64,000 bases of DNA from DATIJJ01 sp035478795 (lineage in GTDB: Bacteria > Pseudomonadota > Gammaproteobacteria > DSM-16500), in assembly GCA_035478795.1 (NCBI GenBank), contig DATIJJ010000014.1, positions 1 to 64,000 on the forward strand, in the 5' to 3' direction. Positions 16,017 to 25,014 of this stretch are shown piece by piece (positions within the stretch are counted from its first letter, which is position 1; each line of letters starts with the position of its first letter). A program made the translations under genes and the position numbers. The notes beneath the pieces were generated by a model that searched no databases, was not told the origin of the DNA, and saw only the letters and a program-made list of their open reading frames with translations.

Positions 16017-16385
16017 ATGAATAACTTTATCTTATCTATTGCTGAAGCATATTACGCTACATTGGCAGAAAAAAACGTTTCCGCCATAGAGAAGTATTTA
16101 CATCCTGATGTTAAGCTTGTTTCACCTCTTGCTGAAGAATCAGGTAAAATAGCTGTGCTTCAGGCTATTGCTCAAGCTGCTTCTCTTTTCAACACACTTA
16201 TCATACGAGCAAAATTTTGCTATGATAACCAGGCCATGTTAGCTTATGATGTAAATTTCCCGGAACCTGTTGGAAATATAGCATCAGCAGTACTGATGAC
16301 TTTTCAAGACAATCTGATCTTAAAAATTGAGCTTTTTTATGATGCACGTAAAATACAAAATGCGTGGAAAAATCCTAATGAATAA
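16017..16385 (+). CDS. SnoaL-like / NTF2-fold protein
   Basis: 122 residues. A first helix (AEAYYATLAEKNVSAIEKYL), HPDVKLVSP and later beta strands match the SnoaL-like NTF2 fold, a cone-shaped pocket used by small isomerases, dehydratases or binding proteins. No certain catalytic residue can be named. It overlaps the next gene by 8 bases, and that one overlaps the MATE gene by 4, forming a tight three-gene unit with an exporter. Confidence 0.75.
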   Translation: MNNFILSIAEAYYATLAEKNVSAIEKYLHPDVKLVSPLAEESGKIAVLQAIAQAASLFNTLIIRAKFCYDNQAMLAYDVNFPEPVGNIASAVLMTFQDNLILKIELFYDARKIQNAWKNPNE

Positions 16386-16779
16386 AAAAATATTATTATT
16401 AACCCCAAACAAAATGGTTAGCTGGGGTGATCCTCAAGTCCTGGCAAAGGGTGCAAAAGATATTATCTTATATGGAAATCCTGGGAAGGCTGAAAATTAT
16501 TTGTTTAGATTCAAGCTCCCAAAACATTTTGAGATTAAGCCCTTTATTCTAAGCTCTATATGCTTCTTAACTGTAATAGAAGGTGACATTTTAATTGGTG
16601 AAGGTGATAAATTTGAAAAAAATTTAATGACCATTTTGCCGGCCCAGAGTTTTTGCTGTATTCCAGAAAACTATCCCATATATTTTATGAGCAGCGAACA
16701 AACTATTCTACAATTCCATGGTATTGGTCCAGTTGATATGAAATATGTAAATTCAACAGATGATCCTCGAAATATATGA
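16378..16779 (+). CDS. Cupin-like small protein
   Basis: 133 residues from ATG 16378, inside the end of the SnoaL-like gene. Beta-rich sequence with GDILIGEGDKFEKN and ILPAQSFCCIPENYPIYF looks like the two cupin motifs, but few of the usual metal-binding His residues are present, so it may bind a ligand without a metal. The 3' end overlaps the MATE start codon (ATGA). Its place between a SnoaL-like protein and an exporter suggests handling of the exported compound. Confidence 0.65.
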   Translation: MNKKILLLTPNKMVSWGDPQVLAKGAKDIILYGNPGKAENYLFRFKLPKHFEIKPFILSSICFLTVIEGDILIGEGDKFEKNLMTILPAQSFCCIPENYPIYFMSSEQTILQFHGIGPVDMKYVNSTDDPRNI

Positions 16780-18140
16780 AACCTGAACTGAAAAACAATT
16801 TGATCTCACTCCTCAAACTGGCTATACCTTTAGTACTGACAGGACTTGTTCAATCAGGCTCCTATTTTTTTGAAACATTGTTTCTTGCGCATTTAAACAA
16901 AGACATTCTGGCAGCGGGTGCTCTGGTCAGTTGGCTTTTTGCAACCATTGCGGTCATTTTTTTTGGAGCGTTAGGTTCAATCAACATAACTATTTCGCAT
17001 AAGTACGGCGCAGGCAAACATCCGGATATTGCTGCAGTTTTACGAGACGGGCTGGCAATGGCGATTTTATTTTCAATTCCTATTTTTATTCTATCTCGCA
17101 ACATGGCACCTATTTTCATTTTTTTTGGGCAGACAAAAATAGTAGCCACGCTCGCGCAGTCCTATTTACATGCTTTATCATGGGGGATTATTCCCGGTTT
17201 TTGTCTAATCGCTCTTCTTGAAATGCTTGTTGGTCTGGGCCATGTAAGAACCGTCATGTTATTTTCAATGTATTCTGTCTCGCTAACGATATTTTTTAGC
17301 TATGCTCTTATTTTTGGAAAATTTGGCTTTGCTCCTTTTGGCATAGCGGGAGCAGGATGGGGGATTGCTATTGGTAATATAGCAACTTTTCTTATTGTTC
17401 TCATTTACACATTGATCAGCAAAAAATATAAGATATACCTTCAACTTATTTTTAAATTCAAATCGCCATTTTATTTTTTTGAATTGCTTCGAATTGGGAT
17501 ACCAATGGGTCTCATGTATTCAGTTGAAGTTGGATTTTTCTTTACCATGACATTGATCATGGGAACATTGGGAACCGCTGTTCTTGCTGCCAATCAAATT
17601 GCAATGCAATATTTGGGGTTACTGATGTCAATGGTTTTTTCTGTTGCACAGGCCATTACAGTACGAATGGGTCATTTGCTGGGCGCAAAAGATATTCAGT
17701 CCGCCAAACAAACTGCAATCATTGGTCCTGCCGTTTCAGGTGTTTTTATGTTGTTAATCGGGTTGATTTTTTGGTTTTTTCCATCTTGTCTGGTTTCAAT
17801 TGATTTCAACACCAGGGCAAGCCAAAACCAGGAACTTCTTTTCTATACGATGCAGTTTCTTTTAATCAGCCCTCTTTTCCAGATTGTAGAAGCAATACGG
17901 ATTTCACTTTTTGGCGTTTTAAGAGCATTGAGAGACACGCATTTTACGTTATTGACATCCATTATCAGCTTTTGGTTTTTAGCATTACCCATCGGATATG
18001 CACTAACAATCTGGTTTAATATGGGTGGATCCGGTTTTTGGTATGGCATGATTTTAGGTGCCAGTGCAAGCATCGTGATGCTGATTTGGCGATATAATAT
18101 AAAAATCAGACGGCTACACAGTGACGCTACGAAATCCTAA
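16776..18140 (+). CDS. MATE-family multidrug/metabolite efflux transporter
   Basis: 454 residues with about 12 hydrophobic segments. The two halves begin with related sequences (KLAIPLVLTGLVQSGSYFFE and RIGIPMGLMYSVEVGFFF), the family duplication, and the segment INITISHKYGAGK is a typical MATE loop. An inner-membrane Na+ or H+ antiporter exporting cationic drugs or metabolites. It is a paralogue of the MATE protein at 29006-30370, and each lies near a PadR/carotenoid-oxygenase pair. Translationally coupled to the cupin-like gene. Confidence 0.93.
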   Translation: MKPELKNNLISLLKLAIPLVLTGLVQSGSYFFETLFLAHLNKDILAAGALVSWLFATIAVIFFGALGSINITISHKYGAGKHPDIAAVLRDGLAMAILFSIPIFILSRNMAPIFIFFGQTKIVATLAQSYLHALSWGIIPGFCLIALLEMLVGLGHVRTVMLFSMYSVSLTIFFSYALIFGKFGFAPFGIAGAGWGIAIGNIATFLIVLIYTLISKKYKIYLQLIFKFKSPFYFFELLRIGIPMGLMYSVEVGFFFTMTLIMGTLGTAVLAANQIAMQYLGLLMSMVFSVAQAITVRMGHLLGAKDIQSAKQTAIIGPAVSGVFMLLIGLIFWFFPSCLVSIDFNTRASQNQELLFYTMQFLLISPLFQIVEAIRISLFGVLRALRDTHFTLLTSIISFWFLALPIGYALTIWFNMGGSGFWYGMILGASASIVMLIWRYNIKIRRLHSDATKS

Positions 18141-18162
18141 AAGGACAATAGCGAAATATTGT

Positions 18163-18747
18163 TTAATTCGTAATTAATTTTTCTTTCAATAAATCAGATT
18201 TTAATTGATTGTATAAAGCTGAAAATGTTTTGCTGAATATAAACGATGGATATTTAATTTTTTCCAAATCAGCAATTGTCAGATTAAATGGGATATATGA
18301 TTGTTTCGACTGAAGACGCTGAAAGATTGGGCATATTGCATCAGCTGCTTTTGCAATCTTTGCTTCGATGCTTTTTTTATCTTCAAATTCATACCATAGA
18401 TCGTGCAGTTGCTGAGCCAGCTCAGGGTTGACCTCCATCAACTTTTTAAGTGCATCAACTTCAATTTTTTCTTTATTTTTTCTTGCTTCTATGTCAAATA
18501 CACTGACATCACCAGCATAAATTTCAACAATATCATGTATCATCGTAAGTTTAATTGTTTTCAATTCATCAATTTCTTCAAATTCATCTTTTAGTCTGTC
18601 CATAAGTGTCATGACTATCATGCTTGCTGACCATGAGTGCTCTGCTGTACTCTCTTTTCTATTTGGCTCAGTAACATTATTTCTTAAAACAAGCTTGAGC
18701 TTGTTAAGTTCTAAAATAAACCGGTACACATGACTGATATCTTCCAT
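18163..18747 (-). CDS. HD-domain phosphohydrolase (5'-deoxynucleotidase YfbR/HDDC2-like)
   Basis: 194 residues. The HD metal site can be read: TAEHSWSAS (first His), MIHDIVEIYAGDV (the HD dyad), and AKAADAI (late Asp). This spacing is that of the YfbR/HDDC2 group, which removes phosphate from deoxynucleoside monophosphates. Cytosolic. GAGG precedes the start. Convergent with the MATE gene, with a weak hairpin (ACAATA/TATTGT) between the two stops. Confidence 0.85.
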   Translation of the reverse strand: MEDISHVYRFILELNKLKLVLRNNVTEPNRKESTAEHSWSASMIVMTLMDRLKDEFEEIDELKTIKLTMIHDIVEIYAGDVSVFDIEARKNKEKIEVDALKKLMEVNPELAQQLHDLWYEFEDKKSIEAKIAKAADAICPIFQRLQSKQSYIPFNLTIADLEKIKYPSFIFSKTFSALYNQLKSDLLKEKLITN

Positions 18748-18765
18748 ATTATTGCCTCATTATGA

Positions 18766-20100
18766 TTAAAGTTGATCACCGCTCTGATCCGAATGGTTTA
18801 TAAAATTAGCAGCCCATTTACCTGTATAGGCAGCGCCATCAGTATAGGGAAATCCCATATAGTCTCCCGAAAGCACGATTGGTGAATGAGAAGACAGCGT
18901 TTCTTTATATTTCTTTATGCAGCTACTTTTACCAATAAAAGATACCGGTTCTGCTTCAGGCCAACGAATACAATGATAAAATCGAATAAAATTGGAAATT
19001 CCCGGAAAATATTTTTCAAGCTCCGGAATGATTTCTTTTAAAATTGCATCATCTGATTGACCTAATAATCTTTTCGCATGCTTGTCTTCAAGCATTACAT
19101 CAATCAACTCCCCTTCTCTTGCACTGTTTCTATTTTTATTGGATTCAATGCCAATAGCTGAAATACATTGTCTCTCCAGTCTCGGAATTAAAAATCCATA
19201 TACATTTCGCAACTCATTGGGTAATTTCCAATCTTTATGTGTTGCAATGCCAATATTGATTGTTGAACTGTATTGTGTATTTAATAACATATTCTCAATT
19301 TCATTTGGAGAAGAATAAAGCTGTCTACTCACAGTAGAAGGAGTTGCCAGAACCACTTTATTTGCATGAAATTTATTATCACCAGATATAATGGTAACTG
19401 TGCCATTAGATTCCATAATCAGGGATTCAACAGGAGTATTAAGTTTGATATTTAATGTAGAAGCTATTTTTTCTGGCAACGTTCCCATGCCATTTTTAAA
19501 ACAAATCAGATTCCCCTTGCGAAGCGCAAAATTAAGCAGCATGAGTCCTTGTATTTTAGATGTTTCATCAGGTGTCTGGTAATAAAATCCTTGTAATTGC
19601 GGTTCTATCATATATTCAAGAATTGTTTTTCCAAATTCTCTCGAGATGAAATCAGAACAATTTTCATCATCAAACTCAACCCATTCAGAATAATCACTTA
19701 ATGAAAGAGGAAGAATCCTGTTTTTCCATTTTTGCAGATTTTTCAAAAATAAAAATGCTTCTTTCACGCCAAGATAACCGCTTAAAATAGGAGATAAAAT
19801 ATGATTTACAGAAATTTTACGTATTTTATTTTTACGAACAATACCTGTCCATGAGCTCGCATCAAGCAGATCATCCTGAAGCCCTGATTCATTAATTAAT
19901 GGCATGAGTGTTGAATAATATCTCGATAAAAATTGCGCGCCTCTATCAATCATAAATCCGTCAATTTTATCTGTGCTCATTCTTCCGCCGACTCTATCGG
20001 CAGCTTCATATACGGTAACGTTATACCCATATTTTTTTAAATAATAAGCCGCTGTTAATCCTGCAATGCCTGCGCCAATAACAGCAATATTTTTATTCAT
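18766..20100 (-). CDS. FAD-dependent amine oxidase / phytoene-desaturase-like oxidoreductase
   Basis: 444 residues. The dinucleotide-binding start VIGAGIAGLTAAYYLKKYGY with the EAADRVGGRM continuation is typical of the amine-oxidase/protoporphyrinogen-oxidase/desaturase superfamily; a C-terminal GDYMGFPYTDGAAYTGKWAA closes the FAD site. The substrate is not certain. Given nearby carotenoid-cleaving enzymes, an isoprenoid substrate is conceivable but unproven. Precedes the HD gene by 18 bases and follows the methyltransferase gene by 33 bases, so they may form one transcript. Confidence 0.85.
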   Translation of the reverse strand: MNKNIAVIGAGIAGLTAAYYLKKYGYNVTVYEAADRVGGRMSTDKIDGFMIDRGAQFLSRYYSTLMPLINESGLQDDLLDASSWTGIVRKNKIRKISVNHILSPILSGYLGVKEAFLFLKNLQKWKNRILPLSLSDYSEWVEFDDENCSDFISREFGKTILEYMIEPQLQGFYYQTPDETSKIQGLMLLNFALRKGNLICFKNGMGTLPEKIASTLNIKLNTPVESLIMESNGTVTIISGDNKFHANKVVLATPSTVSRQLYSSPNEIENMLLNTQYSSTINIGIATHKDWKLPNELRNVYGFLIPRLERQCISAIGIESNKNRNSAREGELIDVMLEDKHAKRLLGQSDDAILKEIIPELEKYFPGISNFIRFYHCIRWPEAEPVSFIGKSSCIKKYKETLSSHSPIVLSGDYMGFPYTDGAAYTGKWAANFINHSDQSGDQL

Positions 20101-20133
20101 ATTTTAAAACGCCTTTATGCAATTCATCCTCTA

Positions 20134-20931
20134 TTATTTTCCTATGCAAATCTGATGCATAGAAGATAAAGTAACAAAATAACTTGTATCTTTCTGAATT
20201 TTTTCTAAATCACGCATAAATAATTCCCATTCAGATGCTGTTAAAATATTTAACGCAATTAATTTATCCTTTATTTCATAAAAAATCAAAGTTAATAATT
20301 TTCTATTAACGGGCGTTGTTAATAATGGTTGAAAAACAGATTCATTTAAAATTTTTAATTTAATTTTTCTCAGGATTTCTGGTAGCGTTAAGGAAAAATT
20401 AGGATTAAGGCCATTTTTTATAGAAAATTGTTCCAATATTTTTCGTCTTTGATCAAAGACAGGGGAGCCAGGGTAACAAAAACTGCATGAGTTGAGCATG
20501 TCATTAATGACTAAACGGCCGCCTGTTTTCAACCGATCTTTAATCTTAATTAATGCATTTAATGGATCATCCAGATGAATTAAAACAAAACGCGAATATA
20601 CAAGATCAAATTTTTCTTTGAGCTGATCAAGATCAAATACGGATAATTCATGGCATTCTACTTGTTTTAACCCATTTTTTTTAACAACCTGTTTTGTCGC
20701 GCGTATTTGTGCAGAACTATTATCAATGCAAACAACTCTTCCACGTTTACCAACCTGTTCTGCTAACCATGATGTCATGGTTCCGGAGCCGCAGCCAACT
20801 TCTAAAACTGACCAGCCTTTTTTAAGGCCTTGATCCAGTAAAAATTGTTGTGAGCCTGGATTATACACTTTACCTTGCAAATTTAAACGTTTTCTGCCAA
20901 CCGAATCTGTTTTTAAATGATATTGACTCAT
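20134..20931 (-). CDS. Class I SAM-dependent methyltransferase
   Basis: 265 residues from ATG 20931, chosen because GAGG lies 8 bases upstream; a TTG at 20994 would add 21 residues. Motif I is VLEVGCGSGTMTSWLAEQVG, the acidic loop VVCIDNSSAQ follows, then DLVYSRFVLIHLDDP (motif IV region). A small-molecule methyltransferase of the UbiE/Erg6 style. Likely in one transcript with the FAD oxidoreductase, suggesting a common substrate. Confidence 0.88.
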   Translation of the reverse strand: MSQYHLKTDSVGRKRLNLQGKVYNPGSQQFLLDQGLKKGWSVLEVGCGSGTMTSWLAEQVGKRGRVVCIDNSSAQIRATKQVVKKNGLKQVECHELSVFDLDQLKEKFDLVYSRFVLIHLDDPLNALIKIKDRLKTGGRLVINDMLNSCSFCYPGSPVFDQRRKILEQFSIKNGLNPNFSLTLPEILRKIKLKILNESVFQPLLTTPVNRKLLTLIFYEIKDKLIALNILTASEWELFMRDLEKIQKDTSYFVTLSSMHQICIGK

Positions 20932-21065
20932 TAAATAATCCTCGAAATTAATATTTTCTGACCGTTTTACTTCGTAGCTTATGGATAAAATCAATTAGCT
21001 ATATATTGTAGCATTTTATATTCAAATAGTTTATTCTTTAATACGCATATTAGATGGAGAAAAGC

Positions 21066-21278
21066 ATGGGCATTGTTAAAATCTCAAATGAATTACATGA
21101 AGCAGCCAAATTAATGGCAAAAGCCATGAATCGCTCTATCAATGCTCAAGCCGAACATTGGATGCGGATTGGCAAGTTGGTTGAAGAAAATCCCGCTATC
21201 ACTTATCCAGACGTATTGAAATTATTAGTCAACCAGGCCTCAATGGGTGAAATCAGCTATGTCACTGAAGACGTCTGA
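21066..21278 (+). CDS. ParD-like antitoxin-family protein
   Basis: 70 residues from ATG 21066, with GGAG 7 bases upstream. MGIVKISNELHEAAKLMAKA and RSINAQAEHWMRIGKL match the ParD-like family, predicted ribbon-helix-helix antitoxins. No ParE toxin follows. Its end overlaps the start of a methionine aminopeptidase gene by 20 bases, so the peptidase occupies the toxin position. It may bind its own promoter or the aminopeptidase; neither is shown by sequence. Confidence 0.8.
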   Translation: MGIVKISNELHEAAKLMAKAMNRSINAQAEHWMRIGKLVEENPAITYPDVLKLLVNQASMGEISYVTEDV

Positions 21279-22020
21279 TGAAATAAAAAAAATGCGTGTA
21301 GCAGGTCGTCTTGCAGCATCCGTTCTTGAAATGATAGAACCTTATGTGATTGCTGGTGTGAGCACAGGCGAGCTTGACGAGCGCTGTCGCAAATACATTG
21401 TCGATGATTTACAAGCGGTTCCATCTACATTGAATCATCATGGATTCCCGGCGAGTATTTGCACCTCTCTCAATCATGTAGTGTGTCATGGCATCCCTTC
21501 CAACACTCGATTTTTAAAAAATGGAGACATACTGAATATTGATGTGACAGTACAGAAAGATGGATTTATCGGTGATACCAGCAAAATGTTTCTTATAGGT
21601 GAAGTGAAACCTTATGCTAAAAAATTGGTAGAAGTCACACAAGAGTGCCTGTATCAAGCGATTAAAATAGTAAAACCTGGTATTCATTTAGGCGACATCG
21701 GTCATGTGATACAACAACATGCTGAACTGCATCGTTATTCCGTTGTGAGAGAATATAGTGGACATGGTATTGGTCGTAACATGTGGGAAGAACCACAAAT
21801 ACTGCATTACGGTAAACCCAATACAGGCCTGACATTAAAAGCAGGCATGACTTTTACCATTGAACCCATGATTAATCTCGGCAAAAAAGAGGTGAAAATG
21901 CTGGGTGATGGCTGGACGGTGGTGACCAAAGATCATAAATTATCTGCGCAATGGGAACATACTATTTTAGTAACAGAAACAGGACATGAAATCTTAACGT
22001 TACGCGTGGATGAAAGATAA
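21259..22020 (+). CDS. map: Methionine aminopeptidase, type I
   Basis: 253 residues from ATG 21259 (GTG 21247 also possible). All five metal ligands are visible: Asp in DVTVQKDG and GDTSKMF, His in GHGIGRNMWEEP, Glu in TIEPMI, and Glu in QWEHTILVT. It removes the initiator Met from nascent proteins, and the lack of an insert makes it type I. The usual housekeeping map is placed beside rpsB, so this one, overlapping a ParD-like gene, is probably a second copy (inference). Confidence 0.92.
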   Translation: MSLKTSDEIKKMRVAGRLAASVLEMIEPYVIAGVSTGELDERCRKYIVDDLQAVPSTLNHHGFPASICTSLNHVVCHGIPSNTRFLKNGDILNIDVTVQKDGFIGDTSKMFLIGEVKPYAKKLVEVTQECLYQAIKIVKPGIHLGDIGHVIQQHAELHRYSVVREYSGHGIGRNMWEEPQILHYGKPNTGLTLKAGMTFTIEPMINLGKKEVKMLGDGWTVVTKDHKLSAQWEHTILVTETGHEILTLRVDER

Positions 22021-22058
22021 ATTACCTGTAAAAATAATTTATACCTCATTAATTTTTT

Positions 22059-22691
22059 TCAATAAATCATTTTTCTGCAATAAATTCTAAATGCAGAATG
22101 CGTCTGATAGGATGAGTTTTTCTCAACAACAGAAAAATCAATAATGTCGAAATTTGACATTGTAAGAAACTGCTTGATCTCATCCTCTTCAAAATAAGAC
22201 CAAAATTTCTTATGATTTCCATCATAACGCCTATCCTGTTCCAGAGATTCACCCTGGCCTTTCTTGAGGGCAAGATAAAAATATCCGCCATTTTTTAATA
22301 AAGAATAAACTGTATCCATAACATTCTGAAATTCATTTTTAGCAATATGGCCAAGAGAACAGGTTGACCAGATTCCATCATAATGAGATTCTGGTAAATT
22401 CATTTCCTCTATATCCATTATTTCAAATCTTGCCAACGGTGCATGACGTCTTGCAATGTTGATCATATTGGAACAGAAATCAATCCCGAGTACATTCGCG
22501 CCCATTTCAGAAAATATTTTCGCATCGCGACCTGATCCACAGCCAAGGTCAAGAATCTCGGGATTAGATGGTAATAAGCTAATAAATTCTTTGATTGATT
22601 CCATAGGAGCAAGATGAGAGACATTATGAGCAAATTCATCTGCTGTTGCTTCATAGCTTTCTTTTGTTATCTGCTTGTTTGATAGCATCAT
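22059..22691 (-). CDS. Class I SAM-dependent methyltransferase
   Basis: 210 residues. Motif I ILDLGCGSGRDAKIFSEMGA, motif II VLGIDFCSNMI, and the later YDGIWSTCSLGHI match the Methyltransf_11/25 fold. The N-terminal helix (SYEATADEFAHNVSHL) is like that of small-molecule or thiol methyltransferases. GAGGATTAA precedes two adjacent ATGs. Convergent with map and apparently monocistronic. Confidence 0.88.
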   Translation of the reverse strand: MMLSNKQITKESYEATADEFAHNVSHLAPMESIKEFISLLPSNPEILDLGCGSGRDAKIFSEMGANVLGIDFCSNMINIARRHAPLARFEIMDIEEMNLPESHYDGIWSTCSLGHIAKNEFQNVMDTVYSLLKNGGYFYLALKKGQGESLEQDRRYDGNHKKFWSYFEEDEIKQFLTMSNFDIIDFSVVEKNSSYQTHSAFRIYCRKMIY

Positions 22692-22729
22692 TTAATCCTC
22701 ACAAAATTTAGTGCATTTTTTAAATAATA

Positions 22730-23413
22730 TCAAGTCGTGACATTATTTAAAAATGAAGATGTTTTTAACCAATTTCTATCCGGATAATAGGCAACAACCA
22801 ATGTATTATTTTTAATGGTATCAATCAATGGCCTTGAAATATTTTTGCTAACTGCCATGCAGCCCCAACTTCTCCCCAATGCTCCGCGTTTTGCAATGTC
22901 AGCACTTGCATACCAGGCACCGTGTATCAAAACACCGCGCTTGTAAGCATTGTCATTAATCCCTCTCTCAAGACCCCTCACACGCAAGGCATATCCAACA
23001 TGATCGCTAAAATAGGCATTATCTGTCACAAAAACACCTAAACTTGATTTCAGACTATTCGTTTTGTTTGAGAAGGAGCTGGAGTTTAATGTACCGCTAT
23101 TTTGTCCATGTGTGACCCACGTGTTAAATAAAATATGTGTATGTTTTAAATCAATCACCCACAATCGTTTTTCAGAAGATGGCTTTGTGTAGTCTATGAT
23201 CGTCAACAGCTCCTTTCTATCCAATCCTTCCTGCTCCGCTTTAAGATAGGCTTTCAAGCCAATTTTCAGCACATCGGTATCAAGATTATCTGCGTGCGCC
23301 TCAATTAATCGAGTTTCATTATCAATCCATGCGTTCGAAGAAATTGAAACGCTTGAAAAAGGACCCCAACCAACAATACATAATAAAAATAGAACAGATA
23401 ATAAATATTTCAT
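22730..23413 (-). CDS. L,D-transpeptidase catalytic-domain protein, exported
   Basis: 227 residues from ATG 23413 (GGGG 5 bases upstream; a GTG lies at 23419). An N-terminal signal peptide (LLSVLFLLCIVGWG) is followed by a YkuD-type domain of the PF13645 kind: VIDLKHTHILFNTWVTHGQ, HGAWYAS with the catalytic His, and GRSWGCMAVS with the nucleophilic Cys. Predicted to act on peptidoglycan in the periplasm. Some members of this group are of unknown activity. Preceded by a 294-base gene-free gap. Confidence 0.88.
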   Translation of the reverse strand: MKYLLSVLFLLCIVGWGPFSSVSISSNAWIDNETRLIEAHADNLDTDVLKIGLKAYLKAEQEGLDRKELLTIIDYTKPSSEKRLWVIDLKHTHILFNTWVTHGQNSGTLNSSSFSNKTNSLKSSLGVFVTDNAYFSDHVGYALRVRGLERGINDNAYKRGVLIHGAWYASADIAKRGALGRSWGCMAVSKNISRPLIDTIKNNTLVVAYYPDRNWLKTSSFLNNVTT

Positions 23414-23707
23414 TGACACCCCACGAACATTTTTTATGTTGACTGATCCAATACGGAAATTAGACTGAGAGTTTTGTTTAAATGATATGGAAAATGATTT
23501 TCAAAAATTGTGCCGATTATCAGCTAAACTGTTCCTTGTGTCAATTATTTAATCTGTTTTGAACTAACGCTTTGAACAATAAACAAAAACTTTTGCTGAG
23601 AAGTTTATAACATGCATGATTCACTGTTTAACCGATGCCAAAGTGCGTTGTGGCTTTTTGATAAGCTGTGCTACAGTTCAGATACCGGGGGTCAACGGGA
23701 GAAGTGA
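23414..23707. other. 294-base divergent intergenic region
   Basis: Lies between the L,D-transpeptidase (minus) and the SPFH-protein gene (plus). I see no convincing small ORF, hairpin or repeat; it should carry the two divergent promoters, but no strong -35/-10 pair could be picked by eye. Confidence 0.4.
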
Positions 23708-24469
23708 ATGGCATTATTTGTCGGGCTGGGATTGGGTATCCTGATATTGGTATTTCTGGGTTTAAGAATTGTCCAGCAATATGAAAAAGGCGTTGTGTTT
23801 CGATTTGGAAAAATAATTAGCGTTCGAGAGCCTGGGTTAAACCTGGTTATTCCATTTATTGACTGGATGCGGAATGTTGACCTGCGGATTGTGACGCTAC
23901 CGATTCCACCACAAAAAATCATCACCAAAGATAATGTATCTGTTGATATCTCGGCTGTCGCTTATTTTAAAATTATAGATGCTGTGAAAAGCATCGTTGC
24001 TATTCAGGATGTCTATTCGGCAATTGACCAGATAGCCCAAACGTCCCTTCGCAATATTGTAGGAAAATTTCAGCTGGATGAAATTCTCTCTGAACGAGCC
24101 ACAATAAATTCGGAAATTACTAAAATTCTTGATACATATAGTGAAGTATGGGGTGTCGTGGTAAATAGTGTTGAAATCAAAGACATCGAATTACCCGATA
24201 ATATGCAACGTGCCATTGCCAAACAAGCTGAAGCAGAACGGGAAAAGCGCGCTAAAATTATTTCTGCTGAGGGCGAGTTTTTGTCTGCACAAAAACTCGC
24301 GGATACAGCAGACATTATGATGGCACATCCGATCGCTTTACAGCTCAGAAATTTACAAACGCTTTCCGAAATTGCGGTAGAAAAAAATTCAACGATCATT
24401 TTTCCTGCGCAATTAATGGGAACGGTGTCCGAGATTCAACGTTTTGTGAGAGAAGAAAAGATCACATAA
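23708..24469 (+). CDS. SPFH/band-7 (slipin/stomatin) membrane protein
   Basis: 253 residues. One N-terminal membrane hairpin (LGLGILILVFLGLRIV), then the band-7 domain (EKGVVFRFGK, EPGLNLVIPFID, TLPIPPQKIITKDNVSVD) and a helical coiled region rich in Ala/Glu (AIAKQAEAEREKRAKIISAEGE is in part this). It organises membrane microdomains and scaffolds proteases. Slipins usually pair with a NfeD gene; none is adjacent here. GGGAG precedes the start. Confidence 0.92.
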   Translation: MALFVGLGLGILILVFLGLRIVQQYEKGVVFRFGKIISVREPGLNLVIPFIDWMRNVDLRIVTLPIPPQKIITKDNVSVDISAVAYFKIIDAVKSIVAIQDVYSAIDQIAQTSLRNIVGKFQLDEILSERATINSEITKILDTYSEVWGVVVNSVEIKDIELPDNMQRAIAKQAEAEREKRAKIISAEGEFLSAQKLADTADIMMAHPIALQLRNLQTLSEIAVEKNSTIIFPAQLMGTVSEIQRFVREEKIT

Positions 24470-24475
24470 CAGCTG

Positions 24476-24550
24476 AGTGCCGTTTGAATTTTTTCTTGCC
24501 AAACATCTGTGGTGATATCAGCAGAAATAATTCTAATTTTATCCGGATTG
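24476..24550 (-). pseudogene. Internal fragment of an SDR gene (duplicate of 36385-36459)
   Basis: 75 bases nearly identical to an internal part of the SDR gene at 35802-36593: a 23-base identical block, then a 21-base identical block and ATCCGGATTG. It lies directly after the stop of the ohr gene. The ohr leader (25003-25054) is in turn similar to the leader of that SDR gene. The ohr coding region therefore sits where the first part of an SDR paralogue would be. Confidence 0.7.
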
Positions 24551-24573
24551 GATGCTTGAACTCTTTTTTAAAA

Positions 24574-25014
24574 TCAGGATGCTCCAATTATTTCAAATTC
24601 AACTTCAACATTATTACGCGTTGCGTGCGAGTAAGGACACACTTTTTCATGCGCTTCTTTAACAAGCATTGATAAATCTGCTTGTGACAGGTTTTTATCT
24701 TCCACGCACATTTTTACTGAGAGCGCAAAACCGGTTGGTTCACGTTTTCCAATTGAAACACTGCATTCAATCTTTGCTTTTGATGCATCTTTTTTGTTTT
24801 GTTTGGCAACAAAATCAAGCGCACCTCCAAAACAGGCTGCGTACCCCACTGCAAACAAATGCTCAGGAGTCACTGTGTCCGGCCTCCCGGGTCCGCCCAT
24901 TTCTTTCGGGACTGACAGGTTAACCTTTACTGCTCCATCACTTGTTTCACTGTGCCCGTTTCGTCCACCAAAAGCTGTAGCCGTTATTGTAAAAATCGGG
25001 TTTATTTTATCCAT
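24574..25014 (-). CDS. ohr: Organic hydroperoxide resistance protein (Ohr/OsmC family)
   Basis: 146 residues. The two redox cysteines are present: Cys61 in GYAACFGGAL and Cys126 in EKVCPYSHATR, with the family's Arg and Glu in the N-terminal half (GRNGHSETSDG). A thiol peroxidase that reduces organic and lipid hydroperoxides in the cytosol. The usual OhrR repressor is not adjacent. Its upstream region resembles that of the SDR gene at 36593 and its downstream edge holds an SDR fragment, so its promoter may have been captured by recombination. Confidence 0.92.
   Translation of the reverse strand: MDKINPIFTITATAFGGRNGHSETSDGAVKVNLSVPKEMGGPGRPDTVTPEHLFAVGYAACFGGALDFVAKQNKKDASKAKIECSVSIGKREPTGFALSVKMCVEDKNLSQADLSMLVKEAHEKVCPYSHATRNNVEVEFEIIGAS

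Noticed and set aside
21066..22020. Classical parDE toxin-antitoxin system
   Set aside because: The second gene is a complete methionine aminopeptidase with all metal ligands, not a ParE toxin.
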